A stretch of 64,000 nt of DNA from Calendula officinalis (Eukaryota > Streptophyta > Magnoliopsida > Asterales > Asteraceae). The notes beneath the pieces were generated by a model. It saw only the letters and a program-made list of their open reading frames with translations, was not told the origin of the DNA and searched no databases. Below, piece after piece: positions 52,701 to 64,000 of the stretch. A program made the translations under genes and the position numbers. Location: contig OY970835.1 in the NCBI GenBank assembly GCA_963853835.1, positions 36,096,047 to 36,160,046 on the forward strand. Reading direction: 5' to 3'. Each line of letters starts with the position of its first letter. Positions within the stretch are counted from its first letter, which is position 1.

Positions 52701-54964
52701 AAATCTCACTCTGCATCAATAAATGTTAATTAATTAAATCATTTTTTTTACTAATTATACCACTTAAATTTTAAAATATTATTTAAGTTTACTTTAATGG
52801 GTTGGCCAACAATCTTTGCCCAATAGTAACAAAACTTGTCTCCTGATTTGACATAAACCATGCAAGAGAAGAAACACTGAAAAAGGATAAATCAAAGGTT
52901 GTTATTAACCGGTTACATATGTAAATAATAAAAAGAAAATAAATAAATAAATGTGTACCTGCCAGTAAATATATGCTCTCTAAGACCAAGTATAGTTGGG
53001 GTCCGTACACCATGTGTCACAAGAAATTCTTGAAGTAGATTCCTCATTTTAAAGGCTTCTTCCATGTAATTGTCCTATTAATTATATAATCAGGATTAAC
53101 ACATTCTATTCTAATTAGCAACAAATTAAACAAAATTACCTGATTCATATCTATTGTTTGCAGGCCTTCTCCACGTGTAAAAATGATTGCATGGTTTTGG
53201 TTTTCTGGTTTTCCCTCACCCAATATTGCAGGTCCAGGAAGTTTTATACGATATATAACCTAAATAAATTAAATTAAATTAAATTACATAACTAGTACCT
53301 TTTTTTGGGTTGACCCAACCCGACCCGACCCGTACCTGATCTTGGTTTTGAACTGGGTCAGATGAATCACTAGACTTTGGCACGGCTTTCACAAGAACTG
53401 AATAATAAGTAATTTGATCAACCCCTTTTTTCAATTTTTCATTACTGGTTTCTTCAACCTCATCAATATAAGCAACACGAAGAGAAGGATACCTATTGAA
53501 CAATATAAAAAATATTTTACTTTTTACATAAAATAAATAAATACATATATAAAAACATTTAGAAATCGATCATACGTTGTCATGAGTTTCAAAATGTCAT
53601 GTGCACGAGAATCTGCTGTTCGTTTTTGGATCCCATATTGTTGGCAAGACACAACATATGAAAACTTCATATCAACAACTGCTTGACATTGTGTCATTAA
53701 AGATCTTTCATTGCTTTTATATTCTTCAGTATTGGATTCAGCAGCCTTGTATCCTTTCATCAAGTCTGCAACAAGATTCAAACTTTAGTGACACTTTTAC
53801 GAGTGTCACTAAATGTATTTTAGTTATTATATTGCATACCATCATCTTTTGCCATGTCAAGGAAAGCCTGAAGTTCCAATGCTTGACGATAATACATCAT
53901 ACCTCGTACTAATATATGTTCAAAGTGGAAAGAAATTAAATTAAAAAAAACATATAGTAAAGTTAATAATTTATGTAATTTATAAAATAATGACGTACCG
54001 GTTTTAGTTAATGTTTGACCTCTATATGATGCCCAATGGCGAAGTTTTTCTTCCATTTCTGGAAAACCTTTGAAGTCATCTTCACTTTTGCAATTTACCC
54101 GTTGAAGAAAATTTTCCCACTCATCTGTATATATATATATATATATACTCAATATATATCATATAAGTTAGGACATGGATTTAATGAAAAACAGAAAAGA
54201 AGTTGAAAAAACCTGGAAAAATTTTCTGCAGATAAAAGAGGATAGAAACCCCATCTTCATTTGGCTTTTGCAAAGTGTCCATAGAAAACAGGACATCCTC
54301 ATTGAAGTAAGGAGTAAGAACCCTAAAATAAAGATGATAAATCAACTTATTTTCTCTAAAAAAAATTATTTATTTATAAAATTTTGTGAACTTACGAGAA
54401 AGATATCATGTTTCTAATTTTAGGTGCTGCAGGCATATCCATAAATAATGAATTTGAGAAGAAAGAAATACGCCTTCTTGCTTCTATGTTTGATGGTACA
54501 TCCATTGCAGATTCTTTTTCAGTAAGCAAAAGATGAAGTCTTCTAATCTGGAAATGATCATAAACCATGTTTTTTATTACTTTAAAAAAACATCTACTTT
54601 TTATTATTATATTTACTTTTTACCTATTCAAAAAACATGTAATTCATTATAGCAACCTATTTAACTATCAATTAAAAGTACATGGTACTTACTTTCTCTT
54701 TCCAAGCGTCTGTTTCTCTTGTAACGGGAAAATTAAGAGATGCAAAGAATTTCTGATACTGTTTATCTTGTGGGACTTCATTAAAAGACCCACCATGGGT
54801 TGATTCCAACAAACTGTGTGGGAAACAAAATCATTAATTTCCATTAAATAATGCTACTTAATTTTAACAAAAAAACATAATAAATATTAATAAATAATAA
54901 TGATAATAATACTAATAAATAGTAATAATAAACAATAATAGTAATAATAATAAACAATAATAAT

Positions 54965-55001
<37 letters not shown>

Positions 55002-56734
55002 CTAAGGAGGTTTATGATGCTATTTTACTAACCTAGAAATTGACTCATTGAACATTATGTCTCTTGTAACCACCTCCAACATGTTAAGTAACACAATAAC
55101 AACCTCATCCTTGTCACTTTTATCATTTTTTTTCTGTAAAAAAAAAAGATTGGAAATGCACAATGAAAAATAAATACTCTAACTGATGTCATTTTTGGGA
55201 AGTTTTTAAGGTAGAATTACTTAGAATATTTACCAAAAAGTCAATAAGCTTAACAAACTGAACAGTGAGACTAGGCAATTCTTTCATATCAAACTCGGTT
55301 AATACATCTCCTTTCTCTATGTGCAAGTCAACCGTTGCAAATATCTCGTTCAGGACACTATGAAAAAAAGTCAAACCACATTTTATAATAAGTTAGTCAT
55401 ATAAATTGTGAAATAAATCTTTGTGAAATGATTAAGGATAATGATGATTTGTACATACGCTTTTTCTCGATCTCCTAAAACTAAAAACATCATTATATTT
55501 TTGCATGATGCATAACATTCGCGAATTGCATAAACCATATAACGATCTGACTCTAGCCTTTTTTGTAGTTCTGAATCCCTTCCATTACTATCTTTTGCCA
55601 TATCTAATGCTATAGGAAGCTGCAATATCACAGTTGCAAATTTAAATCAATGGGTCAACTCATGTTGACTTTTATCTCTAACGGCTCAAACAAAAAAGAG
55701 TATATTACATAAATAAATCATATCATTAAAAAAAGTAGAATGTTGCTTAAATAATATAATTTTGTAATCATATTTGACACACATAATATATAAAAAGGAA
55801 AATTTTTGGACAGAACTGGTTCGGGTCACCCCAGCCCGTTTTGAATAATGACAAAAAGTACCCATTACCCAACCCTTAAAGATTCATGAAAGAACACCAT
55901 TCCAGATGTAAGAAACCTTGCTAGCAAGTAAAAATGGAGGCCATTGAATGAGATCCAAATCAAGATCTGCCCAATATGGCATGAGTAAAAGGTCCATTTC
56001 CCTGATAACCATTAAAAAAAACATGTAAAAATCAGTACAAAAATAAAAATTATTAAAATATATTAAATCATTTTCATTAAACCTATCAATAATCAAATCC
56101 TCCTCTCTGAAACTTGTAATTATTTTATTCCACATTTGAGCAAACCTTGCTGCATCCTCTTTGTGAGATGTAACCTGAAATAGACCCCATTTAAATAATT
56201 ATAAGAAAACGAGCCAAAAAGTTGTAATGTGTGGTTGCTAATTGAAAAAAAATAAATAAATAAATAAATAAACCTTAGTGAATCTACGTGATAGACTGGC
56301 TTTGAGTCCCTTTTTAGCCTTTTCATTTCTTTCTGGTGGAATTAAACAATCATTAAAAGCAAGTGGCAGTTGCTCAAACCGGCTTCTTAACATGTCTAAA
56401 GTTCGTATCTGATAAAAGAAGTTATTTAATAAAATGAATTAAAAAAACATATAAATTAAAATGAAGGAAACAAGTGGCAGAGGACCACAACCTCTCCAAG
56501 ACGCCGAAATGCACCGTAAAAACCACCAAATATTGTGGAAAAGATTGCATACCAAATTTGAGTATCCATGAAATACACCTTGAATAATAAAGAAAAAAAA
56601 GTATTTAGTTTGTAATAAAAGAATTTAAATGAAAAAATAACATACAAGAATAATAGGAGCCCATAATGCAATGACAACACCCATATTGTTGCTAGCTGAA
56701 AGGAGGAAATAACAATGTCAAATAATTTCACTTT

Positions 56735-56770
<36 letters not shown>

Positions 56771-59700
56771 GATCCTAAGTTTATTACCTTGTGGGAAGAA
56801 CTCATGCCATTGGTAACGTCTTATGTGAACTCGCATAATTGCTTTTGTGGGACCCACTAGAGGCTTTATCTGCAATTCATGTTCCAACCATTTTTAAAGT
56901 AGCAATCTCACAATATAAAAATGAAATTTAATTGTTACAACATACAAAAAAGGAGAACAAGAGAAACACCTCTAAGTAGAAACTAAAAGCTAGCTTTGCC
57001 ACTATAAGAGCAACCCAAAAGATTGTGTACCTAGAAAAAAAAAAACATTTAAAAAGTTATTAAAAACTAATTTAATCATTTATAAATATGTGTTCTTAAC
57101 AAATAAATCCTACTTGATTAGGGAAACAGGATCTTCATGCATTCCCCTCCCAACATATAGTGGAAGCTGCAGAATTTTAGAAATTAATTCTGAACAAACA
57201 CTTCACTAAATATACAATAATAAAATAAAAAATATTTAATGTACCTGGGACCACCACATGATGAGCCTAACAATTCTGTAATTTGATCTCTCGAGATTTC
57301 TCCGTATAAAGGGTATGGTAAACAATAATGAAGAAATCATATTTGGAGCCAAATAAACAACAATTGCTAAAATGAACAAAGATGGTGAACTTTGCCCCTT
57401 TCCTAACCAACTTTTCATAGTTTCTCCAAATCCAGAAGGATTATTTAAACTATAAGAATATGTTACTGGTAAAATTATAACCCAAGCTGCTGCTGAAATT
57501 GTCTTCAAAACATATCGAAGTTTCACATGAAATGACATACTGAATCTTGCTTTCCACATCATCACCAGATCAATCACAGCTGAAAAAGTAAAATAAATTT
57601 CCAATCAAATTACAAAAGTCAAAAGTCAAAATAAGAAATTAGGTTAGTTACCTTGTGCAAGTTTCAAAATTGCTGCTGTAATGAAGATGCTCAACACTCT
57701 CTTAAAAACTTTTCCATCAAAAACAGAACTTAAATTACCAGATCCATTCCATGCTATAATAATCATTGCCTTCAAAAAAAAAAAAAAATTATAATAATAA
57801 AATAAAGATGTGAATGAAATTAAAAAAAATGAGAATTTACCTGTAAACATAAAATGAAAAAGCTCCACATTCTATCAAAGCTCCTAAATATATGCCAATA
57901 TGAATCGATCTCCACAAAATTAATCTTCCCAACCCAACGACCTCTACTACCAGGTTTTTCCACCTAAATTTTAAAATAAATAAATATTAAACTATAGATG
58001 TGATATACAAAATAGGGAAATAAAAAAAAACAAGTGACAAAAGTGAAATAATACTGACATCATTTTCTTTAACAACTTGAGGAACATGAAAGAAATCAGC
58101 ATCCATACGCATTGGCCATCCTATACGGAAACAGTCCACTGACCTACAATGTTACACATCATCATATTAGGTTGACCCCAAAACATTTTTAGTACGGGTT
58201 AGGCTGACCCGAATTTATTTATTTTTTGTAATTTATTGAAAATTATTTACTAAATACGATTGTGAAAAAACATTGTTACAATTCATTTACCCCACTTGAC
58301 AAGTTCCTTTTGCAACAAAAAAAAACAAACAAACAAACAAACTATAAACAAGGTAAGGAGAATGATACCAAAAATACTCATTTAAGTCATCATAATTTCT
58401 CCATTGAGAATGTTTTGTCTTTCCTCCTTTGCTTTTAAAAGCTTCCTGTAAATGAATTATAAGTTACACAAATGTCGCAATAAGTATTTTTTATTTTTAT
58501 TTATTTACTACACCTTTGCAATGGTATTGTAAATAGGAGTAACCACTTTTCTCAAAAATGCCTCTTTTTCACCTCCATAAGCAGGCTTAATGTTTTCACC
58601 AGTTACAGAACTCACACTCCCAGCCAGCATACCATAAAGTTCAAATGCCATCTGTCCAGAAAAAAAAAAAATTAAAAACACACACACACACACACACACT
58701 CATTCAAACATATAAAATGCATACATGGTGATAAATGTAACAAAGACATTCTGGCATAAATCTCAAATTTGCAGCTTCACCCCATATCAGTAGATACAAA
58801 CCCATGTATAAAAGCTTCCTTTGTTGCACTTCTTTTTGAATATTTGGGAACCTTTTCACATTATTCATTATAAAACATTATAAATAACTATGATGTCAAT
58901 AACCGGAAAAAAAAAAGGAAACTAGACTCACCAAAGACTATGTTTGCGACCCAAATATTCGCACCATTTCTTGTAATTTTTAAAAAGTTTTTTCATAACT
59001 TCATCAACCGCAACATCATCCAACTACAAAAGAACAATTTACCTTAATATAGTATAATCAGCAATAAATAAATATGTTTATGTGCATATTAAAACTGTTT
59101 TATGCCATACTTAATAATTAATATTAATACCTTAGGTTGTTGGCCAATCTTTGGGAATTGTCGAATATGAATATTTGCTAATAGTAAGATCAAGTGCTCC
59201 CTTTGATTTGAAACATTATCTTTCTGCAAATCATACCAATGTTCTTCACAATATATAATATATCACATAAAGGTGCAATTTTCATTCATTTAATTTATAA
59301 TTTTCTAATAATGTTGTTTTTGTAATGAGTAAATTACATAAAATGCCCCTGTGTTTTGTATGAAACTATGAATTAGCAAGAAGCATACCTGAAAACCAAA
59401 CATAGACTGCAACCAATCCAAAATATCTTCATCTGGTTTATTCTTGTAGCCTTTTGGCCATGGTAAACCTCTTGTATTACGAAGAGCAGATACAGAAGCT
59501 TGTATCTATATATTCAACAAGAAAAATTAACAACTTATTTAAAAATAAAATTAAAAAAAGAATGAAATTATTTTCTACAAGATTCATGCAACAAACCTCT
59601 GGATATTTCATAATTGCTTGATCTTTACTGTCAGGATCAAGTGGAAGTATATTATAAGGAGCATACATTTCTGTCTTTTCAGCAACCTTTGTGTGTGCTT

Positions 59701-60631
59701 GCAAAATCTATGTACATATTTATAAATTATAAATAATAATAATAATCCGAAAAAATTACTATACAAATATAATTAATCATAAAAATGAAACTTATTGAAG
59801 GATATGACACATAAAGTAGTTACCTCGTCTTCCACCTCAACAGATTCAGTGAGATTTACAGCTCTTAATACTTCAAACAGAACAGCAGCAGTTTGATAAG
59901 CTTTTGTAAGCCGTGTACTGATATTAAAAGTATATATTTTAAATCAGAAAAGACACAAAAAATACAACCTGACCGACCCGCCCATTTTGCCACCTTTAAC
60001 AAAATCCCAAAAAGGAAAGATGAATACCGGTCAGCTTTATCAGCATTTTGCAAAGCCTGAATATATTTTCCATAATAATGTCGATAAAAACTCTGCATTT
60101 CACGAGCATCACTTTTTGTTCGTCCTGCTAATGTTGTTTCATCTTCCTATATAATTTTAGAAAGCTTCCATGAATTACTATTGAAAATTTAGCAGGATAC
60201 ACAAAATATGATAATTGATGAAAGACGGAAATACCCTTTCTAGGCGTTGAAGTAGGGCAGTTTTGAATTGACGAACACCACGACCACTTGATGTTGGATC
60301 TAATCTGTGAGCTTTTTCAAAGGCGTAGAATCGACCTGATCATGATTATGTATACAATAAGTTACAGTTCTAACACAAATTAAAACAAAAACCAAAATTA
60401 AACAAAAACATAGTCAATAATGAAATGAAATGAAGACTTACAAAGATAAGCAACCCTAGGATTAGTTGGTTCAACTTCATTAGCAACACGAAGAATGGGT
60501 GCAATTTCAACAAGAGATGAAGGCACCACTTCACTATCCATCATCGCTTCACCACCCAAATTTCCGGCTGTTTGTGTCCTCAACAGCCGCCCAGCTGGCG
60601 GCTGCTCAGATCCTCTCCGAGCATAGGCCAT
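49750..60631 (-). CDS. CALS3-like: Callose synthase (glucan synthase-like), CALS1/2/3 group
   Basis: Complete gene of about 42 coding exons and roughly 1950 residues. It makes beta-1,3-glucan (callose) at the plasma membrane from UDP-glucose, for plasmodesmata and cell plates. The first exon (60442-60631) reads MAYARRGSEQPPAGR, then LLRTQTAGNLG and SEVVPSSLVEIAPILRVA. The second is 60235-60335. The Vta1-like N-terminal domain follows (REMQSFYRHYYGKYIQAL, YNILPLDPDS), then FKS1_dom1 (LLIWGEAANLRFMPE, MAFELYGMLAGSV) and a first membrane block. The glucan-synthase domain has FTRGEGLQTIDMNQDNYMEE, HYGHPDVFERLFHLTRGG and KGRDVGLNQISLFEAK. The C-terminal membrane block ends in MLFNQAFSRGLQISRILGGG and a basic tail. 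I found no stop or frame break in the exons read. Assignment to CALS3 rather than CALS1/2 rests on the N-terminus only. Confidence 0.92.
50715..50846. repeat. Two-copy tandem repeat in a callose synthase intron
   Basis: The unit starts TCATTTTCTCAAGTTCAGAG and ends CTTAGTCATCCAA, about 65 bp, twice in a row and apparently identical. Confidence 0.85.
51690..52243. mobile_element. Non-autonomous CACTA-like relic in a callose synthase intron
   Basis: Inverted ends: left AGAGAAAAATATCATTTAGT, then GACAC; right, on the opposite strand, TAATACAAGAAAATTGTCAT, then TTAGTGACGTG. This resembles the CACTACAAGAAAA terminus of small CACTA derivatives with the first bases decayed. GTGTCACTAA words recur just inside both ends. 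About 550 bp, non-coding, in the intron between the large exon ending near 51688 and the next one near 52295. Confidence 0.6.
54955..54998. repeat. (AAT)n microsatellite in a callose synthase intron
   Basis: ATAATAATA-type repeats continue a longer AAT-rich stretch from about 54890. Intronic; no coding effect. Confidence 0.85.
56738..56768. repeat. (GT)n microsatellite in a callose synthase intron
   Basis: About 15 GT units. A matching CA run lies at 58678-58700 in another intron. Confidence 0.9.
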
Positions 60632-61010
60632 TTTATTTTAATTTATTATTCCTACTTCAAATTCTACTAAATTACCTGTATTCAACACATTCACTGTTAA
60701 TATAAAATGATCACAAACTGAAATTAACTCTACTTCTGATCTAATTCAACTAATAAATAGTGAACCTAAATCGAAGATCATAAGAAACCTAAATCATAAA
60801 GCATCGCAATTTCTTACTAACGCAGAAGTCAACCTAGTTTACTTCAGAGGAACTCGAATTCAGGTACTGAAAACGTTTAGATCGTTCAAATAACATACGA
60901 GATGATGATAATGATTTTGAGCTTACCGAGTAACTGAAATCATGAAAGCTGGATACGAAATTGACGGCTCAATTCTCATCAATTTACTGATTCTTTTTGA
61001 GAATTTACAA
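60632..61010 (-). promoter_or_regulatory. 5' leader of callose synthase gene with a probable leader intron
   Basis: A donor-like CTCG|GTAAGC on the minus strand at 60927/60926 and an acceptor-like ATACAG near 60677 suggest a 5' UTR intron before the ATG at 60631. The (GT)n stretch near 61012-61024 may lie in or near the transcript start. Confidence 0.4.
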
Positions 61011-61149
61011 GTGTGTGTGTGTGTGAAATTGTGTGGATTAGGAAGCAATTCCAATCATATCAGTTAGCTAAAAAGAAATAAAAATCTAAGACGCAACAGA
61101 GAAGCTTCACCAAGAATTCGTATGAGAGAGAAAACGACGTTAGAAAGGT

Positions 61150-63448
61150 TTACGACTTTTACCATATTTGACTTGCAGCGCTCAAACAGTGAGTGAACTC
61201 TGAAACAGAACAAAACACCACCAATCATAGACGAGTAAAAGGGTTATTATTTTCATTTTAGGGTTCAAACTTTGGGCTTTTGTTAAAATACTACCCCTAA
61301 TATGATAAAACTCGAATAATACCTCTTTAAACCCTACATCAGTACATCCTTTGGCCTCTTTTTACACTTTCACAATGCACGAATATATTCTTATATCCTT
61401 ACAAATATCACAAGTATCCAGATATTACTTTTTTAATTAGTCAACTTAATTATGTATGCTGTATATTATAAGGAAAAAAATCGGTCACACCCAATTTAAT
61501 TTGGTGAATCTTATGAATATATCTTAGATGTTAGTTTTTACTGTTTTATACTTGATGAAATAGCAAATCAATATACTCAAGCTAAGTAGAACTCAGACTG
61601 AACAATTGGCTCAGGCCAGGTAGTCAGTTTGAAATATGGTCAGATTGAAGATTAGTCGAAGATAAAACTAAACGAGGATTAAAAGATAGACTTAATTTAG
61701 AATACTTAGACAAAAGTAATCTCTATATTTTTGTATAATTGTTGTTCCCATGACAAACCTTTGATGTGTCTTTGTCGTGGTATCGCCATTAATTTTGGCT
61801 CTTTTGCTTCATTAATTTAAACAAAGTTGTCATTATTCTCATAGAACATTATGTATAATAAGTGTTACATATATTAATAAATAAATATTAAGATTTGATC
61901 GTAAGTTTATTCACCACTAAGAGGTTTAATCGGGGTTGTCATTTGTTTGGTATGAAAAGAAAAGGCTGACATTGCACCGTCTTACATTTAATCTCATCTT
62001 TTTTAAGTCAAATATTACTCAGAGCTTCTTTTTACTGGATCAATCCAATTGCACGTCCAAGGTGAATCTAGGATTTCACTAATATTAATTAAGCCTTCTA
62101 AAATGATGATCGCTATCTTAGAAAGATTCACTATTATCAATATTTTGTTTCCGTCATTTGAAAAACCAAATAGAAAGAAAAAACATTTAAAGAAAACAAA
62201 CAAACTAGCATTGATTTTATGGTCAACATTAAAAATTAAAAATACATGTGAAACGACAAAGAAATTCTGCAAGCGTTAGACATCTACCAAGATACAAGCA
62301 CAATTACCAATTTTGTGGTCATTTTTAAATAACACAGCACATGCAACCCACTTCAAATTGTAAATTTGTAATTGTTCTATAAGTTACATCCTTTTTTTTT
62401 AGGCAAGTTAGTAAGTTACATCCTGATGTAAGAAAACAACTACGAAAAGCATCAATAATTTAATTTGTATATTTAGTGTCATGTTCAGGAACCGTCCAAC
62501 CAAGTTTTAGTTCTGAGAATTTTTAAAATGACCTCCTAAGATAATTTTAAAAATTCTTAAATTATATGTCTAGTTTTTATGTCCTTTATCCCTCCTCTTT
62601 TCAATATTTCATTGAACTTACTTTAATTTAAATAAATGAAAATGATGCCTTTTTGGGAATTTTGGATTTTACAAGTTTTGCCCTCCATCCTAGTAGTTGA
62701 GGGTTCGAATCTCATAGTGGACATATGTGATTATTTAGAAGTAGATTATATTTGGCGTTCAAAAAAATAAAAACAGATTTAACTTAGTCAATATCATCTC
62801 CTCAGTAACTTTTTTACTACTACTAACTTTTTTCTTTTTTTGTGTGACATTTACCTAACATTGTTATTTATTTTGTTTCGGTTTGTATGCACATATGAAA
62901 AAAAACAAAAAATTTGCTAGATTTCCTTTATGCATGTGAAATGAAGTTATTTCACTTTAGTACGCCATAACCGAATATAGACAGAGTTCTTGTCATTTAC
63001 GAACAACAAAAAATCATCCTATAAATATCTCCAAGATTATCAATCATGTATCTTCTTTTCATCATGGCTATAGAGAGATAATAAGACTAACCTTGAATTG
63101 AGCCACATAACTTAATTATTTTATTTTATTTTATTTTGTTATTTTCTAATTCCAAATGTACAAATTACCTACACTAACATTTATTATGGGGAAATCAACT
63201 ATTTTTTTAAGTATGATGTGTATCTTTGCAAAACCGTCGCATAGTTGGAAATCAAGAGTTTAGATACAATAATTCATCTACCTATTGCACAGTCAATAAA
63301 ACATGAATCACACCATATTACCACCAAAATAGTACTCAAATAGGCACAAACGTACCAAGGTTTGGCTACAGTGTATCTACAAGCAATTATTATTATTATT
63401 ACTTTTATTAAAAAAATGGATTTCATGTAAACCTTTTGGTTTAGAAAG
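61150..63448. other. Intergenic region between callose synthase and citrate synthase
   Basis: Holds the callose synthase promoter on the left and the citrate synthase 3' UTR on the right. A possible SINE fragment lies at about 62680-62775. A minus/plus ORF pair near 62015-62279 has no recognisable domain. Confidence 0.5.
62680..62775 (+). mobile_element. Possible SINE fragment
   Basis: Contains a pol III B box (GAGGGTTCGAATCTC) followed by about 60 bases and an A-rich tail (CAAAAAAATAAAA). The A box half is not evident. Could be a 5'-truncated SINE. Confidence 0.35.
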
Positions 63449-64000
63449 CTATGCAGATTTCTTGCAGTGATTTTCAAGCCATTCCATTGTAACACTTTTT
63501 GGCCTCTCCAATGGCAACCCAAGAGCTCTATCCCATATCAGCTGCAAAATTATTAAAAAAACTTAACACAAATACATAATTATAAATATAATTAACCATA
63601 ATTGGAATTTAAGGTATTGAAATTGGTGAGTTAACCTGAGAACATATTCCAATTGCCCTTGATACACCAAAGAGAACGGTGTAATATCTGAAAGATTAAT
63701 AACCAAATTGTGTAAGCATTATTAATACTATGATTCTTTTAAAACCAGAAATTCAAAAAAAAATAAAATAAAAAAATATAAAAATTTGCACACCTTGCTT
63801 CTGTTAAACCATAGTAGTTGAGCAACACTCCACTATGAGCATCGACATTGGGCCAAGGGTTTTTCACCTACAATAAAAAAACAATTTAAGATAAAAAATA
63901 ATGATAATGCAACTCTATAATTATCATTTAGGTTAAATTAATGTTTTTCCGTAAGAAAATATAAAAGTAATAATAGTTTACCTTGCCAAGTTCTGTTAGA
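63449..64000 (-). CDS. Citrate synthase, mitochondrial type, 3' end only
   Basis: Four exons: 63982->64000, 63794-63867, 63636-63687, 63449-63541, with clean GT-AG borders and continuous frame. It reads LTELGKVKNPWPNVDAHSG, then LLNYYGLTEARYYTVLFGVS, RAIGICSQLIWDRALGLPLE and RPKSVTMEWLENHCKKSA. It condenses acetyl-CoA and oxaloacetate in the TCA cycle. Three active-site residues known from the animal enzyme are present: Asp375 (NVDAHS), Arg401 (VSRAIG) and Arg421 (LERPKS). The end KKSA lacks a peroxisomal SKL-type signal, supporting the mitochondrial form. The gene continues beyond the right edge of the window. Confidence 0.93.

Overview
This window looks like nuclear DNA of a flowering plant, probably a eudicot. 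Its host genes are split by many short GT-AG introns, the spacers are AT-rich, and transposons fill more than half of it. The Tekay-type Gypsy element, TRIMs, MITEs, a tRNA-derived SINE and a plant Helitron all fit. The family cannot be fixed from sequence alone; an asterid such as Asteraceae is only a guess.

Layout. 1-6985: the right-hand part of a CACTA (En/Spm) element, read on the minus strand. It has an intact C48-protease gene and a transposase gene cut down to its DUF4218/DUF4216 half. Where the DDE half should be there is a miR172-like hairpin and a small two-exon B3-like gene on the plus strand. 7155-8301: a TAA-flanked MITE and a tRNA-derived SINE with clear target duplications. 9006-9834: an RMA-type RING E3 ligase with a one-base frameshift. 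10-14.8 kb: decayed non-coding DNA. 14844-15560: a truncated F-box gene; its full-length paralogue lies at 47980-48936. The roughly 32 kb between the two is almost entirely transposons. These are a MITE (17212-17697), a TRIM array split by a very young Tekay/chromovirus LTR retrotransposon (17876-29377, TSD CATAG), a nested foldback element (29916-32236), a Stowaway-like MITE, and a complete-looking autonomous Helitron (33407-46021).

The Helitron carries two genes whose reconstructed exon chains stay in frame throughout: an RPA70-like single-strand DNA-binding protein (528 codons) and a Rep/helicase (about 1573 codons) with HUH, double-Tyr and PIF1 motifs. Its promoter and first RPA exon are duplicated in tandem (1055 bp). 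One of its helicase introns appears to have been made recently by copying part of a neighbouring intron.

49750-60631 (minus): a complete callose synthase gene of the CALS1/2/3 group with about 42 coding exons. 63449-64000 (minus): the 3' end of a mitochondrial-type citrate synthase gene that runs off the right edge. These two, the full-length F-box gene and possibly the RING ligase are the host genes; nearly everything else is mobile DNA or its remains. The strongest candidates for something new are the miR172-like hairpin and B3-like gene inside the CACTA element, and the intron born from an intron copy inside the Helitron helicase.
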